Below, in pieces: positions 8,402 to 16,264 of a stretch of 64,000 nt of DNA. Position numbers and translations under genes: made by a program. Source of the DNA: Mesorhizobium sp. B2-3-4 (GTDB lineage: Bacteria; Pseudomonadota; Alphaproteobacteria; Rhizobiales; Rhizobiaceae); assembly GCF_006442315.1 (NCBI RefSeq), contig NZ_VFVY01000015.1, forward strand, positions 62,001 through 126,000, read 5' to 3'. Position 1 is the first letter of the stretch; each line of letters starts with the position of its first letter. Under the pieces are notes generated by a model. It saw only the letters and a program-made list of their open reading frames with translations, had not been told where the DNA came from and made no database searches.

Positions 8402-10042
8402 ATGGTGGAAGTTTGGGGCGGTATTGAATGCAGTGTGGTTCGTGTCGGTGGCGAGATCCGCGATCAGCTCGCCGAAACCGGTCATTCAAACCGCATCGAG
8501 GATTTAGACCTCGTCGCTTCCCTTGGCATCAAAACGCTTCGATATCCTGCGTTGTGGGAACACGTCGAGGCAGTGGAGAGGCGGGATGACTGGAGCTGGC
8601 ACGACGAGCGATATCAAAGGATGCGCCGTCTCGGCATCAGTCCAATCGCAGCCCTTATCCACCACGGGAGCGGGCCATCCTGGACGTCCATTCTCGCGCC
8701 GGATTTTGCAGAACGCCTCGCGGCGTTTGGAGGGCGGCTTGCTCTTCGGTACCCCTGGGTAAAGACTTTCACGCCGATCAATGAACCGATGGCAACCGCC
8801 CGTCTAAGCGGCCTTTATGGGTTTTGGCATCCGCACCGCGCTGACGAGCCAAGTTGCCTGCGGCTTCTTGTTGCCCAGTGCCGTGCGATTGCCATGACGA
8901 TGTCGGCTATCCGAAAGGTCATCCCCGATGCCCGCCTTCTGCAGACCGAGGATTTCGGAAAGATTTTTGCGACGCGAAAGTTGGCATACCAAGCTGAGTA
9001 CGAGAATGGCCGGCGATGGTTATCGCTGGATCTGCTTTGTGGACATGTCGGTCCGCGCCATCCGTTCCATGAACGCCTCCTCAACGCTGGTGTCGATCCC
9101 GACCATCTGGCTGACTTGGCGGCCGCGCCCTGCCCTCCGGACCTGATCGGCGTTGATTACTACCTCACCAGCGACAGGTTCCTCGATCATCGCGTCGAAC
9201 GGCACCCGCGAGAACCTATCGGTGGCAACGGCATCGAGCCGTATGTCGACATTGCGGCTATCCGCGCCGGCGTGCCAGAGCGCGAACTCGGATTTGCCTC
9301 ACGCCTGCGCGAGGTGTGGGGCCGCTACGCCCTGCCGGTTGCAATCGGAGAAGTGCACAATGCCTGCACCCGTGAGGAACAGCTGCGCTGGTTCATGGAG
9401 GGATGGGAAGCTGCACTCGAATGCGCGGTTGAGGGCATTGACGTACGTGCAGTCACGTCTTGGTCACTGTTCGGCGCCGTGGACTGGAATTCCATGATGA
9501 TGCGCAAGGATGGGTACTACGAATGCGGGGTGTTCGATGTGAGGGCAGACCTTCCGCGCAGAACAATTATGGCTGATGCCATTTCGGCCTTGGTAAATAA
9601 GCAGTCGTTCGGCCATCCCGTGCTTGCCCAGACGGGCTGGTGGCGTGCGCCGCGAAAGAGGTTGGGCAAATCGCCCGCGATCCGGCTCCGAGGATTCGAC
9701 CGGCGGCTATCGATCCTGGGAGAATGTTGCAGCCGCCGGCGACTTCCAGCCAGGGCTGCACCCCAGCAGCCAGGATCGCCGAATGCATGGGTTGAGCTGA
9801 GCGTAAGGGATACCGGCGGCGGCTCCTCAGTTGTCTTGTTTGCCAGCTATTGCCCGGGCAAGACTTTCTCGCTCGCGGTGCGTGATGGTGTGGATTGGGT
9901 TGCCGCCTGCAACGCATTCCTCGACCTTGTGATCGACGGACTTACCGGGACCTACGAGTTGGTTGCCGCAAATCACGACAACCAGTACCGGGTCGCCGAA
10001 CACCCGGCACCACACACCCCTGCCACGGCACATCAGCGCTGA
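8402..10042 (+). CDS. GH1-like glycosyl hydrolase fused to a degenerate RfbD-like tail
   Basis: 546 residues starting two bases after glf. Residues 1-405 follow the family 1 glycosidase plan: FTPINEP near residue 125 holds the acid/base Glu and AIGEVHN near 313-319 the likely nucleophile region, with SWSLFGAVDWN after it. Related rhizobial proteins as I know them continue into a complete dTDP-4-dehydrorhamnose-reductase-like domain of about 290 residues. Here only about 120 residues remain, an Arg-rich stretch (SRRRLPARAA) and the late segment FLDLVIDGLTGTYEL. The tail therefore looks internally deleted. Whether the GH1-like part is hydrolytic or serves glycan assembly is unknown. Confidence 0.8.
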   Translation: MVEVWGGIECSVVRVGGEIRDQLAETGHSNRIEDLDLVASLGIKTLRYPALWEHVEAVERRDDWSWHDERYQRMRRLGISPIAALIHHGSGPSWTSILAPDFAERLAAFGGRLALRYPWVKTFTPINEPMATARLSGLYGFWHPHRADEPSCLRLLVAQCRAIAMTMSAIRKVIPDARLLQTEDFGKIFATRKLAYQAEYENGRRWLSLDLLCGHVGPRHPFHERLLNAGVDPDHLADLAAAPCPPDLIGVDYYLTSDRFLDHRVERHPREPIGGNGIEPYVDIAAIRAGVPERELGFASRLREVWGRYALPVAIGEVHNACTREEQLRWFMEGWEAALECAVEGIDVRAVTSWSLFGAVDWNSMMMRKDGYYECGVFDVRADLPRRTIMADAISALVNKQSFGHPVLAQTGWWRAPRKRLGKSPAIRLRGFDRRLSILGECCSRRRLPARAAPQQPGSPNAWVELSVRDTGGGSSVVLFASYCPGKTFSLAVRDGVDWVAACNAFLDLVIDGLTGTYELVAANHDNQYRVAEHPAPHTPATAHQR

Positions 10043-10086
10043 TCCATCCTGGTAACATTGCCGGCCGGACCTATTGACCTGCCTAG

Positions 10087-10127
10087 AAAAAAGCGCGGCG
10101 GCAGGGAACGGCGGTCCGCCGCCGCGC
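10087..10127 (-). terminator. Rho-independent terminator after the YciE-like gene
   Basis: On the minus strand a nine-base GC-only stem (GCGCGGCGG, 10127-10119, pairing with CCGCCGCGC, 10101-10093) is followed by six T residues (10092-10087). It begins eight bases after the stop codon of the gene at 10135-10638. Confidence 0.85.
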
Positions 10128-10134
10128 CTGGGAT

Positions 10135-10638
10135 TCAGGCTGCTTGCCGGTTCACGCCGCTTTCGGCCATTTCGGTCAGTTTCTGGTCCGTCGCCCGCTC
10201 TTCCTCAAGCGTCTCCGCCAAGATGCGGGCAGAGTCTTCATGTCCCAATTCCTTGGCCCAGGCGATCAGCGTTCCGTAGCGGGTCATCTCGTAGTGTTCG
10301 ACCGCTTGCGCCGATGCAATCAACGCGGCATCCAGCACCTGTTTGTCATCGACGTCACCGCTCACGTCGTCGGCTTCCTCAAGGATGCCGTCGATGGCCG
10401 GGCAATCGACGCCCTTCACGGCTTCGCCATGAATTTCAAATACCTGTTCGAGGCGGACGATATGCTCCCTCGTTTGTTCGAGGTGCTCTTCGAAGCCAGC
10501 TTTCAGGTCGGGGTCGGTCGCCTTTTCGACCATCTTGGGCAGTGATTTTTCGATCTGCTGCTCGGCATAGTAGATGTCCTGCAATGTGTGCACGAACAGG
10601 TCATTGAGCGTTTTGATGTCCTTGGAGAAAAATCCCAT
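10135..10638 (-). CDS. Ferritin-like DUF892 protein, YciE/YciF type
   Basis: 167 residues. The four-helix ferritin-like family is recognised from LNDLFVHTLQDIYYAEQQI at the N-terminus, EHLEQTREHIVRLEQVFE in helix 2 and SAQAVEHYEMTRYGTLIAWA in helix 3, which supply the Glu/His di-iron ligands. Members are general-stress proteins of uncertain enzymatic role. Regulation is clear from sequence: an exact EcfG-type promoter lies about 90 bases upstream and a terminator follows, so it is a single-gene stress unit. Confidence 0.95.
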   Translation of the reverse strand: MGFFSKDIKTLNDLFVHTLQDIYYAEQQIEKSLPKMVEKATDPDLKAGFEEHLEQTREHIVRLEQVFEIHGEAVKGVDCPAIDGILEEADDVSGDVDDKQVLDAALIASAQAVEHYEMTRYGTLIAWAKELGHEDSARILAETLEEERATDQKLTEMAESGVNRQAA

Positions 10639-10727
10639 GGCGTTATCCTTTTTCTGTTCTAGTGGCAGTTGACACGCAGAGGCGACGGCGCGTGGGCGAC
10701 CGTCGGTTCAGCGCGTATCAGGGCTGC

Positions 10728-10752
10728 AACGTGCAATAAGTGCGACGGTTCC
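10728..10752 (-). promoter_or_regulatory. EcfG-type general-stress promoter, exact match
   Basis: Minus strand: GGAAC (10752-10748), 16 bases, CGTT (10731-10728). It drives the YciE-like gene starting at 10638. Confidence 0.85.
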
Positions 10753-10774
10753 GTTGCTAAGTTGATGGCGCGGG

Positions 10775-11494
10775 TTAGCGCGGATCTCGCACCATACTGA
10801 GGTAGGTCGGATCAAATTCCGCGATCTCCTGCAGGCGCTCCCAGTCGACAATCGTCAACGACTGATCCGCCCAGGTGATGGCGCCGAGCTTGCGAAGTTC
10901 GCCCACGATGCGATTCATATGAACGACCGACAGTCCCAAAACGTCGGCGAGTTCCGTTTGCGTTATCGGCAGGCGAAAACTCAGGCCAGTTGTGCGATTC
11001 ACCACCTTCAACCGGACGTAAAGTTCGCAAATGAGATGGGCCAGATGGGAGATCTTTGACCGGCGTCCCATAGCAACGATCCATTCCCGATGGATCGCCC
11101 CGTCGACCAGCGTGTCCAACCACAGAAGGCGCGTGAGATGTGGCGCGGTCTCCGTAATCTTTCGCAGCCGGTTATGATCGGCGAAAAGCACACGGCAAGA
11201 CGACAAGGCGATAATGCCATGATCCATGGTTTTGAGCAGGAAAGCGTGAAGGTCGACGAAATCGCCCGGCACCTGAAGCGACGTGAATTGGCGGCCGCCA
11301 TCCTCCAGCACTTTGTAGCGCGCTGCCAGTCCCTCGACCAACAGGGTACTGTAGGTCGGACGAGATCCGGCAGATACCAGATCCTTGCCGATGGCGAAAT
11401 CACGCCCGCTTGATATCGCCTGCTTTAGCAAATCCCGTTCGGCATCTGAGACGACATCGTGCTGTTCAAGCTGCAAAAAGAGAGATTCAAGCAT
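10775..11494 (-). CDS. Crp/Fnr family transcriptional regulator, MLES subtype
   Basis: 239 residues from the ATG at 11494; MLESLFLQLEQHD is the N-terminus shared with the copies at 48412 and 19042. The sensor barrel spans about 20-135 (GLAARYKVLEDGGRQFTSLQVPGDFVDLHAF). The winged helix spans about 165-215 (TQTELADVLGLSVVHMNRIVGEL). It is transcribed divergently from a DUF6894 gene 184 bases away, an arrangement repeated in inverted form at 47985-49131. This is the only intact copy of the subtype in the window. Ligand and targets are unknown. Confidence 0.92.
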   Translation of the reverse strand: MLESLFLQLEQHDVVSDAERDLLKQAISSGRDFAIGKDLVSAGSRPTYSTLLVEGLAARYKVLEDGGRQFTSLQVPGDFVDLHAFLLKTMDHGIIALSSCRVLFADHNRLRKITETAPHLTRLLWLDTLVDGAIHREWIVAMGRRSKISHLAHLICELYVRLKVVNRTTGLSFRLPITQTELADVLGLSVVHMNRIVGELRKLGAITWADQSLTIVDWERLQEIAEFDPTYLSMVRDPR

Positions 11495-11678
11495 CACATG
11501 TCTCAAGGCTTATAGGAGGAGAGCCGCGCCCTCGTCGATCACGCCGGAAGAACTGCAAGTCCGGCAACTCCAAATGAATTCGCCGGAACAATCTGATGTA
11601 TTTTTGTCCGAAATGCCAGCAGTGAAGGAACCACGATTCAACGAGGAGATTTACAATCTGATCTCTGGGTGGCTCTCG

Positions 11679-11915
11679 ATGAACCGATATTTTTTCGACG
11701 TTTACAACAGTGACGGCCAAGTTCTCGACGATGACGGTCAATTTCTCGAGTCGCGCGACCGCGCCCGAGCGGAGGCCCTACGAATCCTGCACGACATTGC
11801 GCGCGATGAAATGCCTGACCGCGACCTGGTCAAGCTTACAGTGAAGGTCAGGGGTGATGGCGGGGCACAGATGTTCGAAGCGTCGCTGATCCTGACATCG
11901 GGCTGGAGTGCTTAG
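11679..11915 (+). CDS. DUF6894 family small protein
   Basis: 78 residues. The family pattern is clear: MNRYFFDVYNSDG, then a DDDGQFLESRDRARAEALRI segment, then LTVKVR. It is a close paralog of the protein at 47985-48221 (MKRYYFDLYNSDG, FFESRDRARAEALRI). Its function is unknown; in rhizobia such genes sit among stress genes. GGAAC occurs at 11585-11589 but the -10 region does not match EcfG well. It is divergent from the Crp/Fnr gene. Confidence 0.85.
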   Translation: MNRYFFDVYNSDGQVLDDDGQFLESRDRARAEALRILHDIARDEMPDRDLVKLTVKVRGDGGAQMFEASLILTSGWSA

Positions 11916-12002
11916 GATCTTGGCACAGTTGCCCCGGGATTTAGCAGCCGCGACGAAGACGGCGGCGATCCGTTCATTTTTCGCGGACAGAACGGTCGAA
12001 AT

Positions 12003-12027
12003 GGAACTTCATCGCGCTGTCGCAGTT
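12003..12027 (+). promoter_or_regulatory. Near-consensus EcfG-type promoter
   Basis: GGAAC at 12003-12007, 16 bases, AGTT ending at 12027; only the first -10 base departs from CGTT. It precedes the DUF2934 gene at 12060. Confidence 0.5.
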
Positions 12028-12059
12028 CGGTCACTGATGTAGAAAAAAGAGGCATCGTC

Positions 12060-12422
12060 ATGAGCAAAAAACCGAAAGACGGCCCACCGGGTACAACCGA
12101 TCAGTCTCCGCGTTGGGAGGGCCCACCGGAAACAAGGCCCCGGGGCTATCTCCCGGCAAGTGATGACCCGAGAAGCAATCCGGACTCAGCTGGCGAGGTC
12201 CTTGACGACTTTGACGGCGATCTGGGCGATGCTTTCGGCCGAGACCCGCCAGCGGACAGGCGAACCGATCGCATTCGAACCAGAGCTTACGAAATCTGGG
12301 AACGCGAAGGCCGTCGCCACGGCTCCCATGAACAGCATTGGCACCAAGCTGCGACAGAGATCGACCGCGAAGACGCAGATAGCGCTGTGCCTGACGAGCC
12401 GAACGTTGAGCGAGACTCCTAA
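12060..12422 (+). CDS. DUF2934 domain protein
   Basis: 120 residues. A Pro/Asp-rich, probably disordered N-terminal 75 residues precede the DUF2934 helix pair: DRIRTRAYEIWEREGRRHG, then HEQHWHQAATEI. It shares this core with the shorter protein at 46452-46640. The role is unknown; the family is common among rhizobial stress genes. A near-consensus EcfG promoter lies upstream. Confidence 0.85.
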   Translation: MSKKPKDGPPGTTDQSPRWEGPPETRPRGYLPASDDPRSNPDSAGEVLDDFDGDLGDAFGRDPPADRRTDRIRTRAYEIWEREGRRHGSHEQHWHQAATEIDREDADSAVPDEPNVERDS

Positions 12423-12511
12423 CGCGCGGGGGAATCGCTCCAACTCGCAGACTTGCTTTCAGCCAGTGATTGGCCGTTGCGTTCACAACAGCAGTTACAA
12501 GGTTCTTCCTC

Positions 12512-14296
12512 ATGTCTCGGACCGTTGGCGATTTTCTTGTCTCACGCCTTCACGCCTGGGGCGTACGGAAGCTATTCGGCTACCCGGGTGACGGCATCAA
12601 CGGCGTGTTCGGCGCGCTCAATCGGGCGGAAGGCGCGATCGAATTCATCCAGGCCCGACATGAGGAGATGGCTGCTTTCATGGCGTCCGCTTACGCCAAG
12701 TTTTCCGGCGAACTGGGCGTGTGCATTGCGACCTCAGGTCCAGGCGCTACGCATCTTGTGACCGGGCTCTATGACGCGCGGCTCGATCACCAACCAGTCC
12801 TTGCCATTGTCGGCCAGCAGGCGCGCGCTGCCATCGGCGGGCACTACCAACAAGAGGTCGACCTCGCGTCCCTGTTCAAGGACGTCGCCGGCGATTTCGT
12901 TCACCAGGCTGCCGTCCCCGGGCAAGTGCGCCATCTCATCGATCGCGCCATTCGGATCGCGCTGGCAAACCGCACGGTGACAGCGCTGATCCTGCCCAAT
13001 GACCTGCAGGAGATGGCGTACGAAGAACCTGCGCGCGCGCACGGCACGGTGCATTCCGGCATCGGCTACGCGCCGCCGTTGATCGTTCCCCACCGTAACG
13101 ATCTGGAGGCCGCGGCGAGTGTTCTCAACAACGGCAAACATGTCGCGATTCTCGTTGGCGCCGGCGCTCTTGGCGCGACGGCGCAAGTCATTGCCGTTGC
13201 CGACCGCCTGGCTGCCGGCGCCGCCAAGGCACTTCTCGGCAAAGCTGTGCTACCGGATACCCTTCCCTGGGTCACGGGCTCCATAGGACTGCTCGGCACC
13301 GAGCCGTCCTGGGATCTTATGCGCGAGTGTGACACGTTGCTGATGATCGGGTCGGGATTTCCGTATTCGGAATTCCTTCCGAAAGAAGGCCAGGCTCGAG
13401 GCGTTCAGATCGATATCGAACCCGGCATGATGTCGCTACGCTATCCCATGGAGCTCAACCTTGTCGGCGACGCCGCCGAGACGCTCGAGGCCTTGCTGCC
13501 GTTCTTGAAGCAGAAGAAGGGCAAATGGCGCAAACAGGTCGAGAAGGGTGTTGTCGAGTGGTGGAAGCTCCTCGACAAGCGGGCACACGCGAAGGCCGAC
13601 ACCGTCAATCCTCAACTGGTCGCATGGGAACTGTCGTCAAGGCTGCCAGACGACGTCATCCTGACCAGCGACTCAGGGTCCTGCGCCAACTGGTATGCGC
13701 GCGATATCAAGATGAGACCTGGAATGATGGGCTCTCTTTCTGGCGGGCTTGCTTCGATGGGAGCAGCCGTTCCCTACGCGATCGCCGCGAAATTCGCCCA
13801 TCCAGATCGGCCGGTGGTCGGACTGGTTGGCGATGGCGCGATGCAGATGAACAACATGGCGGAGTTGATCACCGTAGCGAAATACTGGAAGGGTTGGGCA
13901 GACGGCCGCTTCGTCATCTGCGTGTACAACAACCAGGACCTCAATCAGGTCACCTGGGAACAGCGCGTGATGGAAGGCGATCCGAAATTCGAGGCCTCGC
14001 AGGATATTCCGGACGTGCCCTATCATCGGTTCGCCGAACTGATCGGTCTCAAGGGGCTGTTCGTCGATCGCCCTGAAAACCTTGCGGCTGCTTGGGACGA
14101 GGCACTCGCGTCGGACAGCCCGGTTGTGCTGGAGGTCAAGACCGATCCCGAAGTGCCGCCGCTGCCGCCGCATCTTACATTTGCGCAAGTCAAAAACCTG
14201 ACGGCGACGCTGGCGAAGGGTGACCCGGATGAAGCCGGCGTCGTCCGGGGGACAGTCAATCAGGTGCTCAGTTCGATCTTACCGGGCAAAGGCTAG
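12512..14296 (+). CDS. Thiamine-pyrophosphate-dependent oxidase or carboligase (PoxB/acetolactate-synthase-like)
   Basis: 594 residues with three domains: the N-terminal Pyr domain (GVRKLFGYPGDGINGVFGAL, and RHEEMAAFMA with the cofactor-activating Glu near residue 51), a central FAD/NAD-like domain (about 195-330), and the C-terminal PP domain. The TPP motif GDG (near 441) to NN (near 473) is intact. Closest families are pyruvate oxidase and annotated 'TPP-requiring enzymes'. The substrate is probably a 2-oxo acid, but pyruvate oxidation is not proven. No subunit gene adjoins it. ATG at 12512 has AAGG about ten bases upstream. Confidence 0.88.
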   Translation: MSRTVGDFLVSRLHAWGVRKLFGYPGDGINGVFGALNRAEGAIEFIQARHEEMAAFMASAYAKFSGELGVCIATSGPGATHLVTGLYDARLDHQPVLAIVGQQARAAIGGHYQQEVDLASLFKDVAGDFVHQAAVPGQVRHLIDRAIRIALANRTVTALILPNDLQEMAYEEPARAHGTVHSGIGYAPPLIVPHRNDLEAAASVLNNGKHVAILVGAGALGATAQVIAVADRLAAGAAKALLGKAVLPDTLPWVTGSIGLLGTEPSWDLMRECDTLLMIGSGFPYSEFLPKEGQARGVQIDIEPGMMSLRYPMELNLVGDAAETLEALLPFLKQKKGKWRKQVEKGVVEWWKLLDKRAHAKADTVNPQLVAWELSSRLPDDVILTSDSGSCANWYARDIKMRPGMMGSLSGGLASMGAAVPYAIAAKFAHPDRPVVGLVGDGAMQMNNMAELITVAKYWKGWADGRFVICVYNNQDLNQVTWEQRVMEGDPKFEASQDIPDVPYHRFAELIGLKGLFVDRPENLAAAWDEALASDSPVVLEVKTDPEVPPLPPHLTFAQVKNLTATLAKGDPDEAGVVRGTVNQVLSSILPGKG

Positions 14297-14540
14297 AGTG
14301 CAATTGGTGCCCGCGTTCGTGCAGCAACTGCTCTTTCACCTCATTTGCTCTGAAAACACACGGGCGCTGTCGAAACCCTCGGACAGGGCGGCTTTGGCAC
14401 CGTTGTTCCACCCTCTGCGGTCGGCGGGCAAGGAATCTTGATTACGGCCGCATGAATTCGCATGGAAGCTGGAGGCACCGTTGGCAGGGTTCGATTCCCA
14501 ATCACGCCTGAAGCACAAACAATCCCTCCTACGGCTATTG

Positions 14541-14759
14541 TCACTCGATTCGCTTGATGCGACCTTTTTCAAGACGGAATACCCCCGAGCTGCCGCCCTG
14601 CATTTCAAAATCCGTCTGAAGGTCGTCCCAAGTACCTAGGGATTCGCCGCAATCACTGCAGACTATCCACGTGTCGGGCTGAGCATCAGCGGGGATTCTC
14701 AGCCGGATGGTCAGGCAGTGTGGGCACTCGAGGCGATGATTGAGATATTGGTTAGTCAT
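14541..14759 (-). CDS. Small zinc-ribbon protein
   Basis: 72 residues from the ATG at 14759. Two CxxC knuckles, LECPHCLTIRLRIPA and IVCSDCGESLGTWDDL, make a treble-clef or zinc-ribbon fold likely. The C-terminal part (GVFRLEKGRIKRIE) is basic. Function is unknown. The start lacks a strong ribosome binding site; a TTG at 14783 is the alternative. Confidence 0.75.
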   Translation of the reverse strand: MTNQYLNHRLECPHCLTIRLRIPADAQPDTWIVCSDCGESLGTWDDLQTDFEMQGGSSGVFRLEKGRIKRIE

Positions 14760-14999
14760 GGCGTACGGCAATTTACGCTCCAATGCCCCGTTTGCAAGCT
14801 AGATGGTGTTGCCGAAAACCCCTAGGCGGCGTCATCCCGACAATGGTTCAAGGCCAGGTATTACGAACGAAACTCGATAGATTTTTACTACTTTGAAAAC
14901 TTGACGGCCCGAAATCCTAGACCCATATCCGCTCCGGGTGATGACCTTTGACGGCTCGCCCACTTCAAAATCTACGGTTCGTACGACTTGGAGGATCCT

Positions 15000-15305
15000 A
15001 TGAACGATCGGATGTTCGACAAACCTGTTTTTGTGCAGAGTGGGGATACCCTCATAGAGGGAATTACAGGCATAGAGGATGCCTTGGAGTTCCTATACTC
15101 GTGGCCGAAAGACAGACGCGGGGTGATCTTCGAAACTGCTCTTCGCGCTTGCCAGAGGGCATTTGATAGCGGGTATCCGCTGTCGGCTGCGCGCGAAGCA
15201 TTTTGCGGCTTTGCAAAGTCAGCCCGGATTTACGAGGAGGTAAGCACTGCTTCGCCGTGGACGATCCCGGGCAACCGGGGCCAAGGCGGCGGCTTGTCCG
15301 CTTAG
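15000..15305 (+). CDS. DUF982 protein
   Basis: 101 residues. ATG at 15000 is preceded by GGAGG. The family plan is clear: FDKPVFVQSGDTLIEGI, the DALEFLYSWPKDRRG segment with the conserved WP, then ALRACQRAFDSGYPLSAAREAF. DUF982 proteins are small proteins of unknown function expanded in rhizobia. A second DUF982 gene follows 27 bases downstream, so they are probably cotranscribed. Confidence 0.88.
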   Translation: MNDRMFDKPVFVQSGDTLIEGITGIEDALEFLYSWPKDRRGVIFETALRACQRAFDSGYPLSAAREAFCGFAKSARIYEEVSTASPWTIPGNRGQGGGLSA

Positions 15306-15332
15306 TGGCATTGCGAAAAAAAGGGGTTCGCG

Positions 15333-15617
15333 ATGCTATCAAGACCATTTGAAAAACCGATCCGCGTCTGGGTTGGATTAGGCTTCCCCTGCCAACTCAA
15401 CACAGTTGCCGACGCCTATCATTTTGCTATGGAATGGTGCGGCAATAGCCCGGAGCAGAAAGCGGCTATACGCGCGTGTAAGGCTGCTCTGACTGGGGAA
15501 GTCGAAGCGGAGACTGCACGCGGCATATTCATCGCCTTTGCTCGCAAGAAGGACATTCTCATGCAGGACGGTGACACGCCCTCGCCTCTTGGAAAACTGG
15601 CGCCGACCCACGTTTGA
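15333..15617 (+). CDS. DUF982 protein, second copy
   Basis: 94 residues. The same architecture as the preceding gene: FEKPIRVWVGLGFPCQLNTVADAYHF, a modified W segment (MEWCGNSPEQKAA) and CKAALTGEVEAETARGIFIAFA. The WP motif is replaced by WC. A GC-rich hairpin follows shortly after the stop. Confidence 0.85.
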   Translation: MLSRPFEKPIRVWVGLGFPCQLNTVADAYHFAMEWCGNSPEQKAAIRACKAALTGEVEAETARGIFIAFARKKDILMQDGDTPSPLGKLAPTHV

Positions 15618-15632
15618 CACCACCGCAAAGCG

Positions 15633-15657
15633 GGCGGCCATCATCAGGTTGGCCGCC
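15633..15657 (+). terminator. Hairpin after the DUF982 pair
   Basis: GGCGGCC (15633-15639) and GGCCGCC (15651-15657) form a seven-base stem with an 11-base loop. There is no immediate T tract, so termination efficiency is uncertain. Confidence 0.4.
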
Positions 15658-15686
15658 TCCCGTCATTCGTTTTCGCGAGCAAGTTG

Positions 15687-15842
15687 ATGGCAAAGGAAAC
15701 GGCGATCAGGGCGCCCATCTATGAAGTAAACGCAACTCCCTATGACACCGACTGCCAAGCCGCCTTGGCCTCATGCGTGGATGAATTGATAAGCCTTGCA
15801 GAGGGTGCGGGATGGGACCGGAATCGTGGGCTTCAGCATTAA
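15687..15842 (+). CDS. Short conserved-looking protein, possibly frameshifted at its end
   Basis: 51 codons: MAKETAIRAPIYEVN, then NCxAALASCVDELISLAEGAG-like helix. After about codon 47 a plus-one frame continues with ASALMYLAAKRLTSPS and its own stop near 15881, which looks like a more natural C-terminus than the current GLQH. A one-base loss near 15828-15832 is therefore likely. No named family is recognised. Confidence 0.5.
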   Translation: MAKETAIRAPIYEVNATPYDTDCQAALASCVDELISLAEGAGWDRNRGLQH

Positions 15843-16264
15843 TGTACCTGGCTGCCAAGCGACTCACTTCGCCTTCTTAAAGCACCTAATTGCCTGGCGC
15901 GCAGCGCCGAATGGTCGGCCCAATAGGCGATTAACCAAGACGCCCGTTGGGCCACGCAACTTGGCGTAATGTCTCCATATCTGCGGGGACACCTTTGAAT
16001 GCAACGACTGCGAATATGACACTACTTTGGCCGCCAGGGTTTGTAGACCGAAGGACGTACCTGCAGCCCGTTGTTTACACAGCGGTAAATGTCATTCTTG
16101 GCGCGATTTTTGGTGATGCTGCCATGGTTCAGGTCGGAAGGACTGGGTATCGCCGGCTTGCCTGTGAGAGTCGTCTTGAAGCTCCCCCAGTCGTCGAGGG
16201 AGCGTCGACAGTTTCTGTGTACTGTCGGTGGCATTCTCGGGGATGTCCATCTGGAGCGAACCAA
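15843..16264. other. Intergenic stretch without supported genes
   Basis: Several open frames overlap here on both strands, but none has a ribosome binding site, a plausible composition or a family resemblance. The start of the stretch contains the displaced C-terminal reading frame of the preceding small gene. Confidence 0.4.

Noticed and set aside
11585..11608. GGAAC upstream of the DUF6894 gene as an EcfG promoter
   Set aside because: At the right spacing the -10 reads TGTC, not a CGTT-like sequence.
14470..14515. GGGTTCGATTCCC resembling a tRNA T-arm (near 14487-14499)
   Set aside because: No acceptor stem, D-arm or anticodon arm could be folded around it; bases flanking the GGG/CCC do not pair. 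At most a tRNA 3' fragment.
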